NCBI GenBank assembly: GCA_934589145.1
Contig: CAKTNW010000004.1
Location: 1-64,000 of the forward strand
DNA: 64,000 nucleotides
Reading direction: 5' to 3'
Source of the DNA: an uncultured Oscillospiraceae bacterium
GTDB lineage: Bacteria > Bacillota > Clostridia > Oscillospirales > Oscillospiraceae
Position 1 is the stretch's first letter; the number at the start of each line of letters is the position of its first letter. Shown one piece after another: positions 63,893 through 64,000 of this stretch. The position numbers were made by a program, and so were the translations under genes. The notes beneath the pieces are model-generated. The model did no database searches. It worked only from the letters and a program-made list of their open reading frames with translations, and had not been told where the DNA came from.

Positions 63893-64000
63893 TCATGCGG
63901 CGGGGGTGTCGGCGGTTTCGTCCGGCTGGGGCAGGTCGTCGGGGACGGTCTGCGCCGGGGCGGCGCCGCGCTCCAGGCTGTAAATGGGCTGGGCGATCCC
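63893..64000 (-). CDS. C-terminal end of a leftward gene (start beyond window)
   Basis: The leftward frame that ends with TGA at 63895-63893 stays open to the right edge. The visible 35 residues (GIAQPIYSLERGAAPAQTVP...) are Pro/Ala/Asp-rich, as in a flexible tail, and do not reveal a family. The frame and its placement before the shared terminator suggest a real gene, but the evidence is thin. Confidence 0.45.
   Translation of the reverse strand, partial: GIAQPIYSLERGAAPAQTVPDDLPQPDETADTPAA

Overview
The window looks like a GC-rich, spore-forming gut member of the Clostridia, probably Oscillospirales (Oscillibacter/Dysosmobacter/Flavonifractor-like). The reasons are the strong AGGAGG ribosome sites, spoVAD-spoVAE, BlaI/BlaR1, paired short ChrA proteins, YhgE/Pip proteins and the DUF6320/DUF6120/DUF6273 protein types. 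This placement is inference; no rRNA gene is present.

Layout. 1-8.8 kb is housekeeping: the end of lysS with an appended tRNA-binding domain, a SpoU methyltransferase, dprA, topA-trmFO-plsX (overlapping), acpP and rnc. 8.9-15.5 kb holds a GNAT enzyme, an ECF sigma factor with a membrane partner, uppP and ftsK/spoIIIE. 15.5-21 kb holds a zinc-ribbon membrane protein, a lipase/acyltransferase fusion, divergent bioY and birA, and a two-gene chromate transporter. 21-25.4 kb holds xpt-guaA, a TPR/hydrolase protein and rsgA. 25.6-29.3 kb carries two tandem secreted transglutaminase-dockerin proteins. 29.6-33.9 kb holds a MerR-RDD fusion facing a BlaI/BlaR1 pair. 34-38.8 kb holds spoVAD-spoVAE, a CsoR-controlled copper ATPase whose C-terminal chaperone domain has its own ribosome site, and a small exporter. 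38.9-42.7 kb holds a second ECF sigma/anti-sigma pair, an amidase, a candidate type I toxin-antitoxin locus and a small alarmone synthetase.

42.9-50.2 kb is an integrated element in tRNA-Ser(GGA), flanked by perfect 74-bp direct repeats. It carries a tyrosine integrase stopped by an in-frame TGA, a ribbon-helix-helix repressor with three dyads, a CI/Cro-like switch with four matching operators, an excisionase-like protein, an HUH Rep protein, HicAB and several unknown small genes. 50.3-64 kb returns to chromosome: a ferredoxin-type aldo/keto reductase, trkA, an HTH protein, two YhgE/Pip proteins facing a padR operon, an OMP-decarboxylase-like gene lacking its catalytic motif, a phosphatase-GNAT fusion and a YgiQ radical SAM protein.

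The most unusual structures are: (1) two copies (278 and 279 bp) of a non-coding element with terminal inverted repeats, each sitting in the loop of a split intrinsic terminator; (2) a 27-residue peptide gene with a sequestered ribosome site and a convergent consensus promoter, resembling a type I toxin-antitoxin locus; (3) a shared structured leader upstream of both the integrase and rep in the integrated element; (4) the in-frame internal start that could release a CopZ-like chaperone from copA.
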